Shown here piece after piece: positions 58,538 to 64,000 of a stretch of DNA of 64,000 bases; the first letter of the stretch is position 1; every line of letters begins with the position of its first letter. Location: the NCBI GenBank assembly GCA_037013495.1, contig CM072810.1:109561898-109625897 (forward strand), in the 5' to 3' direction. The notes under the pieces are model-generated. The model had not been told where the DNA came from, ran no database searches, and worked only from the letters and a program-made list of their open reading frames with translations. This stretch comes from Hippophae tibetana (taxonomy: Eukaryota > Streptophyta > Magnoliopsida > Rosales > Elaeagnaceae). The position numbers and the translations under genes were made by a program.

Positions 58538-58910
58538 AAGCAATTGTTACGTTAATTTCACTTCTAGGAGAAAGAAAAACATAAAAAAGGCACAGAAACG
58601 TAAGCGATTGCATCACTTTTTTTTCTTTTTTCCTTCCTTCATTTTCTTTTACAGATGTAAACAATTTTAAGTAAAAAAAAAAAAAAACTTTCCAAAATTC
58701 TAAACCTCCGTTGTAGTCTCATTGGAAATTTTATCTCCCTTCAAAATAACTAAATCTTTTTAGATTATATTATATTAACTAAAAATTATACATTATCACT
58801 TTATATTTCACTTTTATACAAAATAATAAAAATAACCTTATTTTTTATTAATTAATTTATAATTTAATTTTAATTAAATATTTATTTAATATTATTAGTC
58901 ATAATAATAT
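58538..58910 (+). repeat. Duplicated upstream segment, copy 2
   Basis: Begins GCAATTGTTACGTTAATTTC and includes GAAACGTAAGCGATTGCATC exactly. It continues through AGATTATATTATATTAACTA, AAATAATAAAAATAA and ATTTAATATTATT, all shared with copy 1 but with more indels toward the end. Confidence 0.8.
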
Positions 58911-59584
58911 ATATTAATTTATTAGAATTTAGTTGAATGTTAATTCTACTTATTAGAATTAAATTTGATATATATTCAATTAATCAAATTTTTAACAATG
59001 ACTTATTCGTCCAAATTAAATTCAATACATATTAATTTAAATTAAATTGAACATATATAATTAAATTAAATGGGTTGAAATTTGGTAGGACAATGAACTT
59101 ATTCGTTTAAAAAGAATGTAACACATGTCTAATTAAATTAAACAATTATCTAACTTATTAGATTTTGATTGATAAATTATCTTACTTATTAGAGTTAAAT
59201 TAAATACATAACCTATTAATCGAATTTTCATCAATAGTTAGTTAATATATATATGAATAATTAATTATATGTTTTTTTGTATTTTTTTTATAAATTTAAT
59301 TGAATAATTGTTCAATTTTGTTATATAAAATTGTAAATATTTCTCTAAAATAAAATTATTGGTTTTTAATTAAAAAAGTGTTTAATTTTATTATATGTAT
59401 TTGGACAAATGTTTTGTTAGAAGTATAATAAAAATAGTAGCAAAATTATAATTTAAATATTAAATTTAAAATAAAAATAATAATAGGACCATATGAAATT
59501 ATTTTCAGATATTATATAATTTAATAATAAAAATTATTTATTTACAAAATAATTAAAAAAAACAGATACACTTAACTTGGCTTG

Positions 59585-59591
59585 TATATAG
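59585..59591 (+). promoter_or_regulatory. TATA box of reductase copy C
   Basis: TATATAG followed by ACCACACCGG, about 155 bases before the ATG. The block continues GTGTGAG...TACTTTGA(G/A)TTGCCTAC, shared with copy B. Confidence 0.6.
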
Positions 59592-59728
59592 ACCACACCG
59601 GTGTGAGCTTACCGAATACTTTGAGTTGCCTACATTTTTTTCTCTTGAATTGCCTACTTGGGCGTCGCAAATTGCCAATACCGAGTTGTAGACCAACGAA
59701 AGGCATTAACGTAGTATTAGAGAGTTAA

Positions 59729-64000
<4,272 letters not shown>

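Larger units (their letters stand above)
57411..59584. other. Spacer upstream of reductase copy C
   Basis: AT-rich and without genes. It contains two diverged direct copies of a promoter-like segment (see 58018 and 58538), followed by Gypsy-unrelated TTAATT-rich filler at 58910-59560. Confidence 0.55.

Overview
The window is nuclear DNA of a flowering plant, probably a eudicot. The evidence is AT-rich spacers, GT-AG introns, a nucleus-encoded chloroplast tRNA deaminase, a plant-type polygalacturonase, a plant double-bond reductase cluster, and typical plant mobile elements (Copia, Gypsy, LINE, CACTA, hAT MITE). I see nothing that fixes the species.

Layout. (1) 184-5306, minus: most of a chloroplast tRNA(Arg) adenosine-34 deaminase gene (TADA), with a very large first exon; the last exon lies off the left edge. 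(2) 5.3-10.1 kb: spacer with telomere-like CCCTAAA repeats. (3) 10123-10638, minus: a small single-pass membrane protein of a plant family of unknown role. (4) 14223-17076, minus: an intact four-exon secreted polygalacturonase (GH28) of 401 residues. (5) 20-27 kb: a repeat graveyard. It holds LINE relics, a 1506-bp tandem duplication with only three differences seen between copies, three tandem foldback units, and a second LINE relic split by an 899-bp CACTA element. (6) 28.1-30.6 kb: a decayed Gypsy element. (7) 30.6-35.8 kb: very AT-rich spacer.

(8) 35.8-64 kb, plus strand: a tandem cluster of three NADPH-dependent 2-alkenal reductase / double-bond reductase genes of the zinc-free MDR superfamily. 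Copy A (35816-42135) is intact, 349 residues, with a 4.3-kb fourth intron that houses a Copia remnant. Copy B (43132-57410) is a pseudogene. It has small indels in exons 1-3, exon 3 cut off by a chain of Copia elements, the rest of exon 3 and exon 4 missing, and exon 5 interrupted by a hAT-type MITE with a perfect 8-bp target duplication. Copy C (59744-64000+) looks intact but runs off the right edge in exon 5. A and C share identical sizes for exons 2-4 (178, 167, 83 bp), and B and C share promoter sequence. The cluster therefore arose by local duplication, with B-C the younger pair, and was later reshaped by transposons.

The genes do not form an operon-like unit. TADA acts in plastid translation, the polygalacturonase in the cell wall, and the reductases on reactive alkenals or specialised metabolites. 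I found no clearly new biological system. The most notable items are the near-identical 1.5-kb tandem duplication, the foldback array, the chained Copia elements with a variable minisatellite inside their LTRs, and the layered decay of reductase copy B.
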